Part shown: piece by piece, positions 39,167 through 48,035 of the stretch
Layout of the letters: each line of letters starts with the position of its first letter
Numbering within the stretch: the first letter of the stretch is position 1
Assembly: GCF_041435335.1 (NCBI RefSeq)
Contig: NZ_CP108430.1
Location: 9,148,001-9,212,000 of the forward strand
Reading direction: 5' to 3'
DNA: 64,000 nucleotides
DNA from: Streptomyces sp. NBC_01283
Lineage (GTDB): Bacteria; Actinomycetota; Actinomycetes; Streptomycetales; Streptomycetaceae
Made by a program: the position numbers and the translations under genes
Notes under the pieces: generated by a model
What the model was told of the DNA's origin: nothing
The model's input: only the letters and a program-made list of their open reading frames with translations
The model's database searches: none

Positions 39167-40048
39167 TCAGGGCTGAATGTTTTCCAGGTCCTCGAGGAGG
39201 CTGGAGTGGGTAGGCTGCCACCCGAGGGCATCGCGGGTACGGGCGCTGGACGCCGGCTGGTCCATGGCGAAGATCGGGCCGATCGGGCCGAAGTTCTCCT
39301 GCGGGACCTCCTCGACCGGCAGGCCCAGTCGCCGGCCGATGACTGTGGCGATGTCCCGCACCGCGTCGCCCTCGTCGGCTACGGCGTGCCAGGCCGTTGC
39401 GGCCGGTGCGGACTCAAGGGCCAGACGGAACAGGACGGCTGCGTCGAGTGCGTGCACGGCCGGCCAGCGCTGGGTGCCCTCGCCCGGGTAGCCGGCCACC
39501 CCGGTGCGGCGCGCTTGCTCGGTCAACAGGCCGGCGAATCCGCCCCGGCCCTCGTTGTGGACCGTGCGCGGCATGCGGACAGCCGTGCTGCGCACACCGC
39601 GCGAGGCGAGGTCCAGCAGCGCATTGACCGAACGGCCCCGGCCGCCCACCGGTCCGTCGGTCGGCAGCGGATCGGCCTCGGTGGAGGCGCGTCCGGGCAC
39701 CTGGGGCGTCCCGGAGACCGTGACGATCGGGCGGTCGCTTCCGGTGAGTTCCTGCCCCAGCGCGGTGAGCGCGGCGCTCTCCTCGGCGATGGCCTGCGCG
39801 AGATTGTCCGCACTGCTGTAGTCGCGTCCGAACGCCAGACTGATCACGCCGTCGCACTGCGCAGCGCCGGACCTCAGGACGTCGAGGTCGGCCAGGTCTC
39901 CCCGCAGCACCTTGGCACCAGCGCTTTCAAGGGCCTGCGCGGAGCCGTCCGAGCGAGCCAGTGCGAGAACGGTGTGGCCGTTGCCGAGGAGTTCGGCGAC
40001 GACGGCGGAGCCGATGGTGCCGGTACCGCCGGTGACGAAGACATGCAT
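39167..40048 (-). CDS. NAD(P)-binding oxidoreductase (atypical SDR/epimerase type)
   Basis: This 293-residue protein begins with GGTGTIG at residues 7-13 and matches extended or atypical SDRs annotated as NAD-dependent epimerase/dehydratase or NmrA-like. ALARSDGSAQAL follows strand two. The usual YxxxK is replaced by an unclear pattern near SGTPQVPG, so it may not be a classical dehydrogenase. The ATG at 40048 has AGGGAGAG upstream. Two palindromic sites separate it from a divergent TetR gene, which presumably represses it. Confidence 0.85.
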   Translation of the reverse strand: MHVFVTGGTGTIGSAVVAELLGNGHTVLALARSDGSAQALESAGAKVLRGDLADLDVLRSGAAQCDGVISLAFGRDYSSADNLAQAIAEESAALTALGQELTGSDRPIVTVSGTPQVPGRASTEADPLPTDGPVGGRGRSVNALLDLASRGVRSTAVRMPRTVHNEGRGGFAGLLTEQARRTGVAGYPGEGTQRWPAVHALDAAVLFRLALESAPAATAWHAVADEGDAVRDIATVIGRRLGLPVEEVPQENFGPIGPIFAMDQPASSARTRDALGWQPTHSSLLEDLENIQP

Positions 40049-40063
40049 GGGCTCTCCCTGAAA

Positions 40064-40087
40064 GTGATGGGACCATTGTCCCATCAC
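40064..40087. promoter_or_regulatory. TetR operator site 1
   Basis: GTGATGGGAC and GTCCCATCAC are exactly complementary with a four-base spacer. It lies 16 bp before the oxidoreductase start codon. Confidence 0.8.
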
Positions 40088-40101
40088 TGACCATACACCG
40101 A

Positions 40102-40125
40102 GTGATGGGACAGGTGTCCCATCGC
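40102..40125. promoter_or_regulatory. TetR operator site 2
   Basis: This second copy (GTGATGGGAC, AGGT, GTCCCATCGC) has one mismatch. Its centre is 38 bp from site 1 and it lies 13 bp before the TetR start. Two sites could allow cooperative autoregulation. Confidence 0.8.
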
Positions 40126-40138
40126 CTATCCTGGTCTC

Positions 40139-40717
40139 ATGGCTAGATGGCAACCGGGGGCGACCCAGCGACTCGTCGTTGCGGCCGTCGACCTGTTCAC
40201 GGAGCAGGGCTACGACGCCACCACGGTGACGCAGATCGCCGAGCGCGCCGGCGTCACCAAAAGCACCTTCTTCCGGCACTTCTCCGACAAGCGCGAGCTG
40301 CTGGTCGCCGGCCAGGAGACGCTCAGCAGGCTGCTCGCCGACGGCATTACCGAGGCCCCTGCGAGCGCCAGCCCGCTCCAGGCGGTGGCAGCCGGTCTGA
40401 AGCGCGCATCGAGCGCCATGGGACCCACGAACCGCGAACTCGGCCCCCGCCTCAGAGCAGCCGTGGCAGCCAGCACCGAACTGCAAGAGCGCGACGCCCT
40501 CAAGAGCGTCGGTCTCGCGGCCGCCATGACAGCCGCGCTCATCGCCCGCGGCATCCCCGACCCGACCGCGCACCTCGCCGCCGAGCTGGGAGTCCTCGCG
40601 TTCAAGCAGGGATACGCCCAGTGGTCTGAAAGCGATCGTGATGACACAGAAGGGCTCGCGCCACATGCACTGGCAGCCCTGGAAGACCTGCGTGCGGCAA
40701 CTGCAACGCTGGGCTGA
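40139..40717 (+). CDS. TetR family transcriptional regulator
   Basis: This 192-residue repressor starts ARWQPGATQRLVVAAVDLFT. Its HTH is VTQIAERAGVTKSTFFRHFS (about 30-49). The C-terminal part resembles TetR proteins that guard small oxidoreductases. It is divergent from one with two matching palindromes in the 90-bp gap, so autoregulation and repression of the oxidoreductase are likely. Confidence 0.92.
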   Translation: MARWQPGATQRLVVAAVDLFTEQGYDATTVTQIAERAGVTKSTFFRHFSDKRELLVAGQETLSRLLADGITEAPASASPLQAVAAGLKRASSAMGPTNRELGPRLRAAVAASTELQERDALKSVGLAAAMTAALIARGIPDPTAHLAAELGVLAFKQGYAQWSESDRDDTEGLAPHALAALEDLRAATATLG

Positions 40718-41126
40718 GCCATGCCGCCCGGCTGTCGGCGCACGGGCACTGTGGCGCCCGTCGACTGCCCACGAGACGCCCTGCTCTTCCTGACAGACCT
40801 CCAAACCGATCGCTGACAGATAGCCTGCTGCACAGACAGTCACCCGGCACCGGCGTGAGTACGCCCAGAGCCGGTCACCCCAGCCCTTTGAGCTGTGATC
40901 TCAAGTTGGCGGAGGCTCAAGTGCGCAGCAGCGGCAGGAGGACTGCCACCGTGCACACCGTGCCCGGACGTTGAGCAGACTCCCGCCCCCCCGGGCGGGA
41001 AATCCCGCCGGGTGGCCGGTGGTCGGGCCTGACCACCGTGTTCCGGGTGGTTGTGACCGCTCCGTTACCGGGGTCGGGGATCAGTGGTCGACAGACTGGT
41101 CGGGGCTGGCGGGTTGCCTCGGGGGC
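40718..41126. other. Intergenic region with a partial dispersed repeat
   Basis: No gene is seen. A palindrome GGTGGTC-GGGCCT-GACCACC and TGGTCGGGGCTGGCGGG near 41095-41112 belong to the dispersed repeat family. They sit just upstream of a replication-type gene, as iterons would. Confidence 0.5.
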
Positions 41127-41246
41127 ATGAATCACGAACACCCCCGGTTCCCCGGCAGCCCACCGCATGAGGCCCTGCCGGCGTTGCATGGCGCCGTCCG
41201 TCGCCCGGTATGCACCTGTGCCGCTGTGCCCGGCAGGCAGTGGTGA
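41127..41246 (+). CDS. Small ORF upstream of the winged-helix gene
   Basis: An ATG-started 39-codon frame (MNHEHPRFPGSPPHEALPAL) ends at TGA overlapping a GTG by four bases. That GTG is in frame with the next gene, so the arrangement could couple translation. There is no domain. I call it only because of position. Confidence 0.35.
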   Translation: MNHEHPRFPGSPPHEALPALHGAVRRPVCTCAAVPGRQW

Positions 41247-41278
41247 GCGGGTACGGCGCCGGGATTAGGCGCGGTGGG

Positions 41279-42331
41279 ATGGCCGCCGACCGCTTCACGC
41301 AGATCGTCAACGCGCTCTTCAGGGATCGTCGGATCTCCTTCAAGGCCAAGGGACTCTTCGGGCTGGTCTCGACACACCGCGACGGCTGGCGCGTGACGGT
41401 AACGGAGCTTGCACGGTGGGGCCCTGACGACCGCAGCGCGGTGCGCTCGGGCCTTCAGGAGCTGGAGGCGTACGGCTACCTGACCCGCGAGCAGCAGCGG
41501 CGTGAGGACGGCACGCTGGGCGAGGTCCTCTACGCCCTCACCGACGCCCCGACCCACCTGTACGAGCTGCTGGGCGATGGCGCCCCTGCACCGGCGCTCA
41601 TCGTGCAAAGCCGCAGGTCGCAACCAGAGTCCGATTTTCCGACGTCGGGTAAACCGACGTCGGTAATCGCCCACCAAAGAAGACCAGTCTTAAGAAGACC
41701 AGAAACCAGAAGACCAACCCCGTCCGTCCGTATCGCGCGGGCGCGCGTGTTGGGCGCACCGCCCTGGGAGCCGGGGGAGCAGACCCGCTCCGCGATGCTG
41801 TCGGCGGGGGAGCGGCTGCTGCGGGCGATCGGCGCGAGGCAGCCCGAACTGCTGCTGACCGGGCAGGCCCTGGCCGATCAGGGCCGTATCGTGCAGGGCC
41901 TGCTGGATGAAGGGTGGACGCCGAAGCAGTTGCGCTACGTCATCGCCGACCGGCCACTGCCCATGACCCTGCACCACACGGTCGGCACGGTCGTCGCCCG
42001 GCTGCGCGCCGCACAGACCACCCCGCCCGACGCCGCCACGCCCGCCGACGCGCCGCCGCCTTCAACGGGCGCCGCGGACCGCACGGTTGCCGAGACGGTG
42101 GCCCGCCGGGTGCTGGTGGAGTGGGCCGGCTGCGGCAGCCCCCCCCGCGCCCAGGGCCAGGATCTCTGTCCAGCCTGCCTCAACTGGCCCCTGTGCACCG
42201 GACCCACACCCCGCCGCGCCGAACCCGCCGGGGACGGCCGCTGCACCGTCTGCGCCGCCCCGGCCGCTGCCCGCACTTCCGGCAGCTGCCCTGCGTCCGC
42301 GTCACCGCCCACCGGATCGACGAACCCATGA
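41279..42331 (+). CDS. Winged-helix (replication-initiator-like) protein
   Basis: This protein of about 350 residues begins MAADRFTQIVNALFRDRRIS, then FKAKGLFGLVSTHRDGWRVT and an ELARWGPDDRSAVRSGLQEL recognition region. The layout resembles helix-turn-helix proteins seen on Streptomyces plasmids and near chromosome ends. A C-terminal half contains paired cysteines (CPACLNWPLC, CTVCAAP), a possible metal site. An in-frame GTG at 41243 is an alternative start that would overlap the small upstream ORF. The role in replication is inference from resemblance and from the repeats upstream. Confidence 0.65.
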   Translation: MAADRFTQIVNALFRDRRISFKAKGLFGLVSTHRDGWRVTVTELARWGPDDRSAVRSGLQELEAYGYLTREQQRREDGTLGEVLYALTDAPTHLYELLGDGAPAPALIVQSRRSQPESDFPTSGKPTSVIAHQRRPVLRRPETRRPTPSVRIARARVLGAPPWEPGEQTRSAMLSAGERLLRAIGARQPELLLTGQALADQGRIVQGLLDEGWTPKQLRYVIADRPLPMTLHHTVGTVVARLRAAQTTPPDAATPADAPPPSTGAADRTVAETVARRVLVEWAGCGSPPRAQGQDLCPACLNWPLCTGPTPRRAEPAGDGRCTVCAAPAAARTSGSCPASASPPTGSTNP

Positions 42332-42590
42332 CCGCCCGGCCCTACCCGCACTGCCCGCGCACCACCAGCCCGGCATGAAGCGGCCGCCCACCCGCGGACC
42401 CACGGCATGGGGCTGGCTGCGCTGGAACCCTCCCGCCCCCGACGCTGCCGCGCAACATCTCCTGCACATCGGCATCCTCGCCCCCGAACCCTCGCTGCGC
42501 GCGCCCGGTGCGCCCGGGGCTCGCTCACCCGCCGCCCACCGCCCGTCGCTGCGCCTCCACCTGGACCACGGCGGCTCGGTCACCGCTGAC
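42332..42590. other. Unassigned stretch
   Basis: No gene is supported between the winged-helix gene and the IS630 scrap. Confidence 0.4.
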
Positions 42591-42689
42591 GGTACGAGAC
42601 GTGCCCTGGAACCACCGCTCGACCTGGTTGATCCAGGAGGATCCGGTCGGGGTGAAGTGCGGCTTGGACCGCGGGTGTTTGGCCAGCGA
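42591..42689 (-). pseudogene. IS630 transposase C-terminal scrap
   Basis: The minus-strand frame reads SLAKHPRSKPHFTPTGSSWI, then NQVERWF. This is the DDE_3 end of IS630 transposases with the catalytic Glu-containing QVERWF segment. No upstream catalytic part is left. Confidence 0.72.
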
Positions 42690-42739
42690 GGTCGGCGACC
42701 GTCTACGTGTCCCCCTCTGCGCCGGTGAGAGACTGGCGG

Positions 42740-43900
42740 TCAGTGGACCGTGGTGGCTGGTGGGGTCCACCGGTGGGTGCGGGGGACCGTGGTGGAGACG
42801 CCGAAATCCTTTTTGAGCTGCTCGGGGATGGCGTAGTGCATGACGCGTCCGCGGGTGAGGGAGGACAGTTCGAGAACGCTGGTCAGATGGCCGAGGCGGT
42901 CCAGCGCCCAGGCGCCGAGGGGGGAGCGGTCCTCGATCGTCTCCAGTACGCCCAGGAGATGGGGCACGGTCTTGACGACGGTGTCCCACGGGGTGCGGGG
43001 AACTGCCAGCCAGTCGGCGCAGGTGTCTCCGACGAGGAAGCGGATGAGGGCGGAGACGATCGGGTCGAGCACGGTCCCGGGCACCACTTCCTCGTAGAGG
43101 TCGATGAGTTGCCGGGTCAGATGCGCGCCCTCCTCGGAGGGCCCCAGGTGCCGGACCATGTACAGGTCGAGGAAGCGGCGGGCGTCGTCGACGGTCGTGG
43201 GGACGGCTTCCTGGTCGACGCCGAGCATGGCGCCGACCACGCGCCAGGCGTAGTAGTACGCTTCCGCGCCTTCTGTCGACATGTGGATGCCCAGGCGGTG
43301 GAGGCTGTCCAGCACGAGCATCGAGAAGAACATCTGTCCGCCGATCATGTCCTCCTGACAGATCGGCGTCCCGAGCACGCTGGTTTCCCACCGGTTCTCG
43401 CGGGTGAGGTGGTGGCGAATGGAGGCGTGCAGCAGGCGGACCTTCTGGGCGGCTGGAATGAAGCGGCTGCCGCTCTCGAAGGCGTCGGGCTGCATGAGGT
43501 AGACGGTGAACTGCCCGGTCTCCGCCATCCGTTTGGACGGGTACTTCAGTCCATGGGTGGTCGACAGCAGCTTCGCCACGTGCGGGACGACGTAGCAGGC
43601 GGGCATGGAGGCGAAGGACAGCGCGGTGGAGATGTGCACGTTGTTGTCGATGAAGAACAGCCGAGCCTTCTCCATCTCTCCCCAGTCCACCCACGCCGGC
43701 GGGGTACGGGTCGCTTCGAGGTACTCGCGAGCGACGTCCGGAAGCCCGTCCGGCAGGGGTGAACCGGCGGTGGAGACGTATCGCATCAGGGTGTTGAACG
43801 TGCCGACCTGCCCGCGTTCGAAGAGTTCGGCGACAGTGGCGTCGGCGAGCGCGTCCCCCGTCTGCCGCAAGGAGTCCATCGATGCCTCGGTGTAGATCAT
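42740..43900 (-). CDS. Oxygenase MpaB family (DUF2236/latex-clearing-like) protein
   Basis: This 386-residue helical protein matches the DUF2236/MpaB/Lcp group. FFIDNNVHISTALSFASMPA at about 80-100 and an internal HLTRENRWETSVLGTPICQE segment carry conserved His residues. In Lcp and MpaB relatives, His ligands hold a haem or metal that cleaves prenyl double bonds. I chose the ATG at 43900 with GAGGG upstream; an in-frame GTG at 43993 is possible. It follows the polyprenyl synthase and may cleave or oxidise a prenyl chain (inference). Confidence 0.75.
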   Translation of the reverse strand: MIYTEASMDSLRQTGDALADATVAELFERGQVGTFNTLMRYVSTAGSPLPDGLPDVAREYLEATRTPPAWVDWGEMEKARLFFIDNNVHISTALSFASMPACYVVPHVAKLLSTTHGLKYPSKRMAETGQFTVYLMQPDAFESGSRFIPAAQKVRLLHASIRHHLTRENRWETSVLGTPICQEDMIGGQMFFSMLVLDSLHRLGIHMSTEGAEAYYYAWRVVGAMLGVDQEAVPTTVDDARRFLDLYMVRHLGPSEEGAHLTRQLIDLYEEVVPGTVLDPIVSALIRFLVGDTCADWLAVPRTPWDTVVKTVPHLLGVLETIEDRSPLGAWALDRLGHLTSVLELSSLTRGRVMHYAIPEQLKKDFGVSTTVPRTHRWTPPATTVH

Positions 43901-44011
43901 GGCGGGGCCCTCGTTTTCTGCATCTGCTGCGTCTATACATATGTCTGCTGCGGGGTCGGCCGACACCGGCGGGCCAGGAAGGCGCAGGTTCACCCCGTCC
44001 CGGTGCGAGAG

Positions 44012-45067
44012 TCAGGACAGACGGAGGGCCGCCGAACGCGCCAACACGGTCAGGGCGGTTGTGGCGTGCGTCGGCACATCCAGGGCGTGCAGGGCGTCGA
44101 GCGCTTCCTCGACCCGCGTGTTGATCATGGCTTCGATGCGGGCAGGCGCCCCAAGGCTGTCCATCACTTGGCGCACCTCTTGCAGGCCCTCCGCGCCCAG
44201 GTCGCGCTTGCCGAGAAGGGCACGCAGCCGCTCCCGTTCGTCGTCGCCGGCCACGCGCCAAGTCTCCGCGAGCAGGGCTGTCGGCCGGTGGCCACGCACG
44301 TCGTCGGCGTTGGCCTTACCGGTCAGATCCGGGTTTCCGAAGAGACCGAGCAGGTCGTCCCGGAGCTGGAACGCCTCGCCCAGCGGCAGCCCATACGCTT
44401 CGTAGCCCTCGCGCAGGCGGGGCCCAGCGCCGGCCAGGGCCCCGCCGATGAGCAGGGGTTGCTCGACGGTGTACTTTGCGGTCTTGTAGCGGATCACTTT
44501 CAGCGACGCCGTGATGTCCGGACCAGCTCCGGTGCGCAGGATCTCCATACACTCTCCCGCGATCAGCTCGCGGGCCATCACCGACCAAACCGGGCGGGCT
44601 CGGGCCAGGTAGGCGGCGGGCAGCCCGCTGGTGGTGAAGAGATCTCCGGCCAGCGCCATCAGCAGGTCTCCCACCAGCATCGCCAACGACCTCGCCGCGG
44701 CGTCGGCGCGCGGGCGACGGCGTACGGCGCCGCGCAGGGCGCGGTGTGCTGTGGGCCGCCCGTGCCGCAGCGGGCTGTCGTCGATGAGGTCGTCGTGCAC
44801 GACGGCCGCGGCGTGCACGAGCTCCATGGAGGCCGCTGCCCGCACCAAGGCGTCGTTGTCGGGCTGTCCCACCGCGCGCCAGCCCCAGTAGCAAAAGGCC
44901 GCCCGCAGCCGTTTGCCGTCCGCGACCGCCGCCTCCAGTTGCCCGGCCACCGGGCCCAGGAGCGGATCGATGGCCACGAATTGGTCTGCCTCCTCAGCGA
45001 CGAACCGGCGCAGCGTCTCGTCGACGCGGGCCTTGAACGCGTCCGGCTCCCACGCCTCAGACGTCAT
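44012..45067 (-). CDS. Polyprenyl diphosphate synthase
   Basis: This 351-residue protein is a trans-isoprenyl diphosphate synthase. The first Asp-rich motif is VVHDDLIDDSPLRHG at about 90-103 (DDLID at 92-96). The second is QLRDDLLGLFGNPD near 235-248. The residues just before the first motif are small (AAAVV), with no aromatic block, so a chain longer than C15 is possible. The ATG overlaps the small upstream protein by 11 bp. It should supply geranylgeranyl or another prenyl diphosphate to the prenyltransferases nearby. Confidence 0.9.
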   Translation of the reverse strand: MTSEAWEPDAFKARVDETLRRFVAEEADQFVAIDPLLGPVAGQLEAAVADGKRLRAAFCYWGWRAVGQPDNDALVRAAASMELVHAAAVVHDDLIDDSPLRHGRPTAHRALRGAVRRRPRADAAARSLAMLVGDLLMALAGDLFTTSGLPAAYLARARPVWSVMARELIAGECMEILRTGAGPDITASLKVIRYKTAKYTVEQPLLIGGALAGAGPRLREGYEAYGLPLGEAFQLRDDLLGLFGNPDLTGKANADDVRGHRPTALLAETWRVAGDDERERLRALLGKRDLGAEGLQEVRQVMDSLGAPARIEAMINTRVEEALDALHALDVPTHATTALTVLARSAALRLS

Positions 45068-45335
45068 CGGCGGCCTGTCGAGCCAGTGCCCGCTGGGCCA
45101 GCACCTCCAGGTGAGCCGGGGGCACGGTCGCGTACCGGTCGATCACCAGGCGGCCGCGCGCCAGAAGTTCACGCTCGGCCTCCGTCGCCAGCTCGGCGGC
45201 GTCGGAGCGTCGCAGCATCCCGCGAACCGTCCCCCACGCCGACTCCAGCGTGCTCACCGTCAGATCGGCCAGTCCGGCCACCAGCAGTACCGTCTGGCCG
45301 TCCAGGCTTCCGCGCCGTTCCGCTGACTGTTTCAT
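45057..45335 (-). CDS. Small helical protein overlapping the polyprenyl synthase
   Basis: This 92-residue protein has no named domain. The N-terminal part TVLLVAGLADLTVSTLESAW may be an amphipathic or short membrane-associated helix, and the rest is Arg/Ala-rich helix. The ATG at 45335 gives a compact frame; a longer one reaches 45464 without an RBS. Its stop overlaps the polyprenyl synthase start by 11 bp, so it is probably a translation-coupled partner of that enzyme. Confidence 0.6.
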   Translation of the reverse strand: MKQSAERRGSLDGQTVLLVAGLADLTVSTLESAWGTVRGMLRRSDAAELATEAERELLARGRLVIDRYATVPPAHLEVLAQRALARQAADDV

Positions 45336-46661
45336 GCCACGCCCCCCAGTGGACATCCGGACGGCGCTGGTCACGCGCCGCCCTTGCGAGCATCCCGCCG
45401 TTGTCGGCCGGAGAACGGAAGAACTCACGATCGAGTGATCACATCGCTCGACAGTACGGATCACGCGACGGTACGGATGACGCTGGAGAGGCCGGTGTAT
45501 TCGGCGAGGCGCACATGCCCTGCGCTGAGCCGTCGGTCATGGCCCGAAAGACTTGGGGCCCAGCACTCTTGGAGGTGTGACACGTTCGCCCCGTGAAGCA
45601 GTGGCAGTGACCCGACTGGTCAGCGGTCGATGAAGTTCGGATGGTACCGAGGGACGCGCATGATTCGGGAGCTCTGGCGGACGGTCAGCGGGCCCTCGAG
45701 AAGGACACCTGGGCGGCCCACCTTGTCGTCTCCTGTGCTGCGGCTGCCGTCGCCGCCCTTGCGGCGTACGGGAACGAAAGGGCAACAGCATTACCGTGGT
45801 GCGGACCGGAGGAGCGCTCGCCAGCTACCTCCTGGAGGGCCGGCCGCGCGCCATGCCAGGCTCAGCAGCCAGCAAGCAGCACGAGGTATTGCGCCGCGCA
45901 TCTGAGTGACCGCGTACCAAGTGGCGGGCGTTGGTGGAGCGTTGCGCCACGTGAGGCAGCAGCCGGGCCGCAGAGAGGTGGTCCGGCTGCACGTGGACAC
46001 AAGGCGCGCAACCCTTGGAGTTGAGCACCATGACGTGACCGGCTCGGTGATCCGCGCCGTGATCTTCGACAGGAAGTCGTGTGCCGAAGCGACCTGTCGT
46101 CCTCAGCACGATTGTTCATCGCGGCGGTTGGTGGCGGGGCTGCTTCCTCATCCAGCGTTTTCTGCTGTGCCAGGGCGGTCAGCCGCGGCATCAGGACACC
46201 GAAGGTCAGCGCGAGGTCCCGCGCCACGATCAGGGCGCTTCCGCCGTGGAGCCGGAGGACGTTGGGCTCCTGGAGCGCTTCGGGGTCGAGGACGTGGTGG
46301 GGGCGGCCGAGCACGCGGGCGGCGAACTCGCCCGCGTCCTAGTGCCTGGCCAGGCTCGCCACCCTCGCTCCGGGCGGCGGGCTCGGACGGAGGCCGGGGT
46401 CGGGGGCGAGGTCGGTGTACAGGATACGAGACCAGCGTTCGGTGCGTTCCGACTCGGTGGGCCGCAGGATGGGCACGGCACCCTCATCCAGCAGCCGGGC
46501 GGCTTCGGACAGCTTGCTGATCCACCGGTAGGGGTCCCGAGCATGCCCGTTGACCACGCTGCCGCACCGGGAAACTCCAAGATCCCCGACAGAGTCGAGC
46601 TCAAGAAGTGGGAGCCGGCGCTGCCGGCCCCACTCTTGCGACGCGACGTGTCGAGTAGAGA
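45336..46661. other. 1.3-kb region with a possible broken gene
   Basis: On the minus strand, one frame (46339-46557, with LLDEGAVPILRPTESERTER and WSRILYTDLAPDPGLRP) stops. A second frame (down to about 45900, with AARVLGRPHHVLDPEALQE and VLRLHGGSALIVARDLALTF) continues. They look like two halves of one protein broken by a stop or shift. I do not recognise the family. The left end must contain the promoter of the polyprenyl operon. Confidence 0.35.
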
Positions 46662-48035
46662 TCAGCCGCCGGACTGCACGGGCTCCAGCTTGATGCTGAA
46701 ATGGCGAAGGATCGGCGACTGACCCACGATGCGGTAGCCGTGCACCGATTCGGGGTTTTTGGCTATGTCGGCCAGGGTGGCGGCGACATGGTCGTAATGG
46801 CTGCGGGTGTAGACCCGACGGGGGAGTGCCAGCCGCACGAGTTCATAAGGTGCGGTCTTGATGGAGTTGCCTTGTTCGTCCTCTTCCCCGAGGTACAGGC
46901 TGCCCAGCTCCGCCGAGCGGATGCCTCCGCGTAGGTAGAGCTCACAGACCAGTGCGGTGCCCGGGTACTGGTGCGGGGGGATGTGGGGCAACAGCCGCCC
47001 GGCGTTGACGTAGAGGGCGTGCAGGCCTGCAGGCTCCACGATGTCGACTCCGGCCTCGCGGATGCGCGCGGCGAGGTAGGCGGCTATGTCGGCGCGTTCG
47101 GCGAGGTAGGCCGATTCGGTGACTTCCACAAGTCCGCGGGCCATCATGTCGAGGTCACGGCCGGCCAGGCCGCCGTAGGTGGTGAAGCCCTCGGTGGCGA
47201 TGAGCAGGCCCGCGCACTTCTCGGCGAGTTCAGGGTCCTTGAGACCGATGAAGCCGCCGATGTGGACGATGCCGTCCTTCTTCGCGCTCATGACGCAGCC
47301 GTCCGCAAGGCGGAAGGCTTCCTCGGCGACCTGCCGGGGGGTGCGGTTGGCGTAGCCGGGCTCGCGCTGGATCACCAGCCAGGCGTTCTCCGCGAAACGC
47401 GCGGCATCCAGGATCAGGGGGACGTCGTGGCGGCGGCACAGTTCGGCGGTCCGGTACAGGTTCTCCATGCTGACCGGCTGGCCACCGCCACCATTGTTGG
47501 TGATGGTCATCAGCACGGCCGCCACGGGCGCTTGATGCGCGTTCTCCAACGCCTGCTCAAGGGCGATCAGGTCGATGTTGCCCTTGAACGGGTAATCGCT
47601 GTCGAGGTCCTTCGCCTCGGCGCAGGGCAAGTCGTAGGCCTGGCAGCCGGTCAGTTCGACGTTGGCGCGGGTGGTGTCGAAGTGGGTGTTGGACAGCACG
47701 CTCGTGCCGGGCTTGAGCAGGGCGGAGAACAGGATGCGCTCGGCGGCACGGCCCTGGTGTGTCGGCAGGATGTGGGGATAACCGGTGAGTTCGGAGACGA
47801 CCTCGTGCCACCGGTAGTAGCTGCGGCTGCCGGCGTAGGACTCGTCGCCGTGCATGCCAGCGGCGAGCTGGTCCGCGGAGATGGCACCGGTCCCCGAGTC
47901 GCTCAGCAGGTCGATGGTGACCTCGTCGGCACGCAGATCGAAGGGGTTGTAGGCGACCCGCTTCAGCGCGGCCTGGCGCTCCGCTCGGGTGGTGAACGCG
48001 ATCGGTTCTACAACTTTGATGCGATACGGTTCCAC
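46662..48035 (-). CDS. tnaA: Tryptophanase
   Basis: This 457-residue PLP enzyme of the beta-eliminating lyase family cleaves tryptophan to indole, pyruvate and ammonia. MHGDESYAGSRSYYRW at about 61-76 and the LDAARFAENA loop are typical. The PLP lysine is in MSAKKDG, most likely Lys253. VLRHFSIKL near the end matches the tryptophanase C-terminus. A tyrosine phenol-lyase cannot be fully excluded, but an indole prenyltransferase as neighbour favours tryptophanase. The GTG at 48035 has AAAGGAAG upstream and overlaps the prenyltransferase end by 28 bp. Tryptophanase is uncommon in Streptomyces outside such clusters. Confidence 0.88.
   Translation of the reverse strand: MEPYRIKVVEPIAFTTRAERQAALKRVAYNPFDLRADEVTIDLLSDSGTGAISADQLAAGMHGDESYAGSRSYYRWHEVVSELTGYPHILPTHQGRAAERILFSALLKPGTSVLSNTHFDTTRANVELTGCQAYDLPCAEAKDLDSDYPFKGNIDLIALEQALENAHQAPVAAVLMTITNNGGGGQPVSMENLYRTAELCRRHDVPLILDAARFAENAWLVIQREPGYANRTPRQVAEEAFRLADGCVMSAKKDGIVHIGGFIGLKDPELAEKCAGLLIATEGFTTYGGLAGRDLDMMARGLVEVTESAYLAERADIAAYLAARIREAGVDIVEPAGLHALYVNAGRLLPHIPPHQYPGTALVCELYLRGGIRSAELGSLYLGEEDEQGNSIKTAPYELVRLALPRRVYTRSHYDHVAATLADIAKNPESVHGYRIVGQSPILRHFSIKLEPVQSGG

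Noticed and set aside
40981..41010. Hairpin TCCCGCCC-CCCC-GGGCGGGA as terminator
   Set aside because: The stem is only 8 bp of pure G/C in a GC-rich homopolymer-like stretch and no gene ends close by.
42690..44261. Long minus-strand frame overlapping the MpaB and polyprenyl synthase genes
   Set aside because: Only its last 33 codons resemble an IS630 protein; the rest is out-of-frame reading of real genes.
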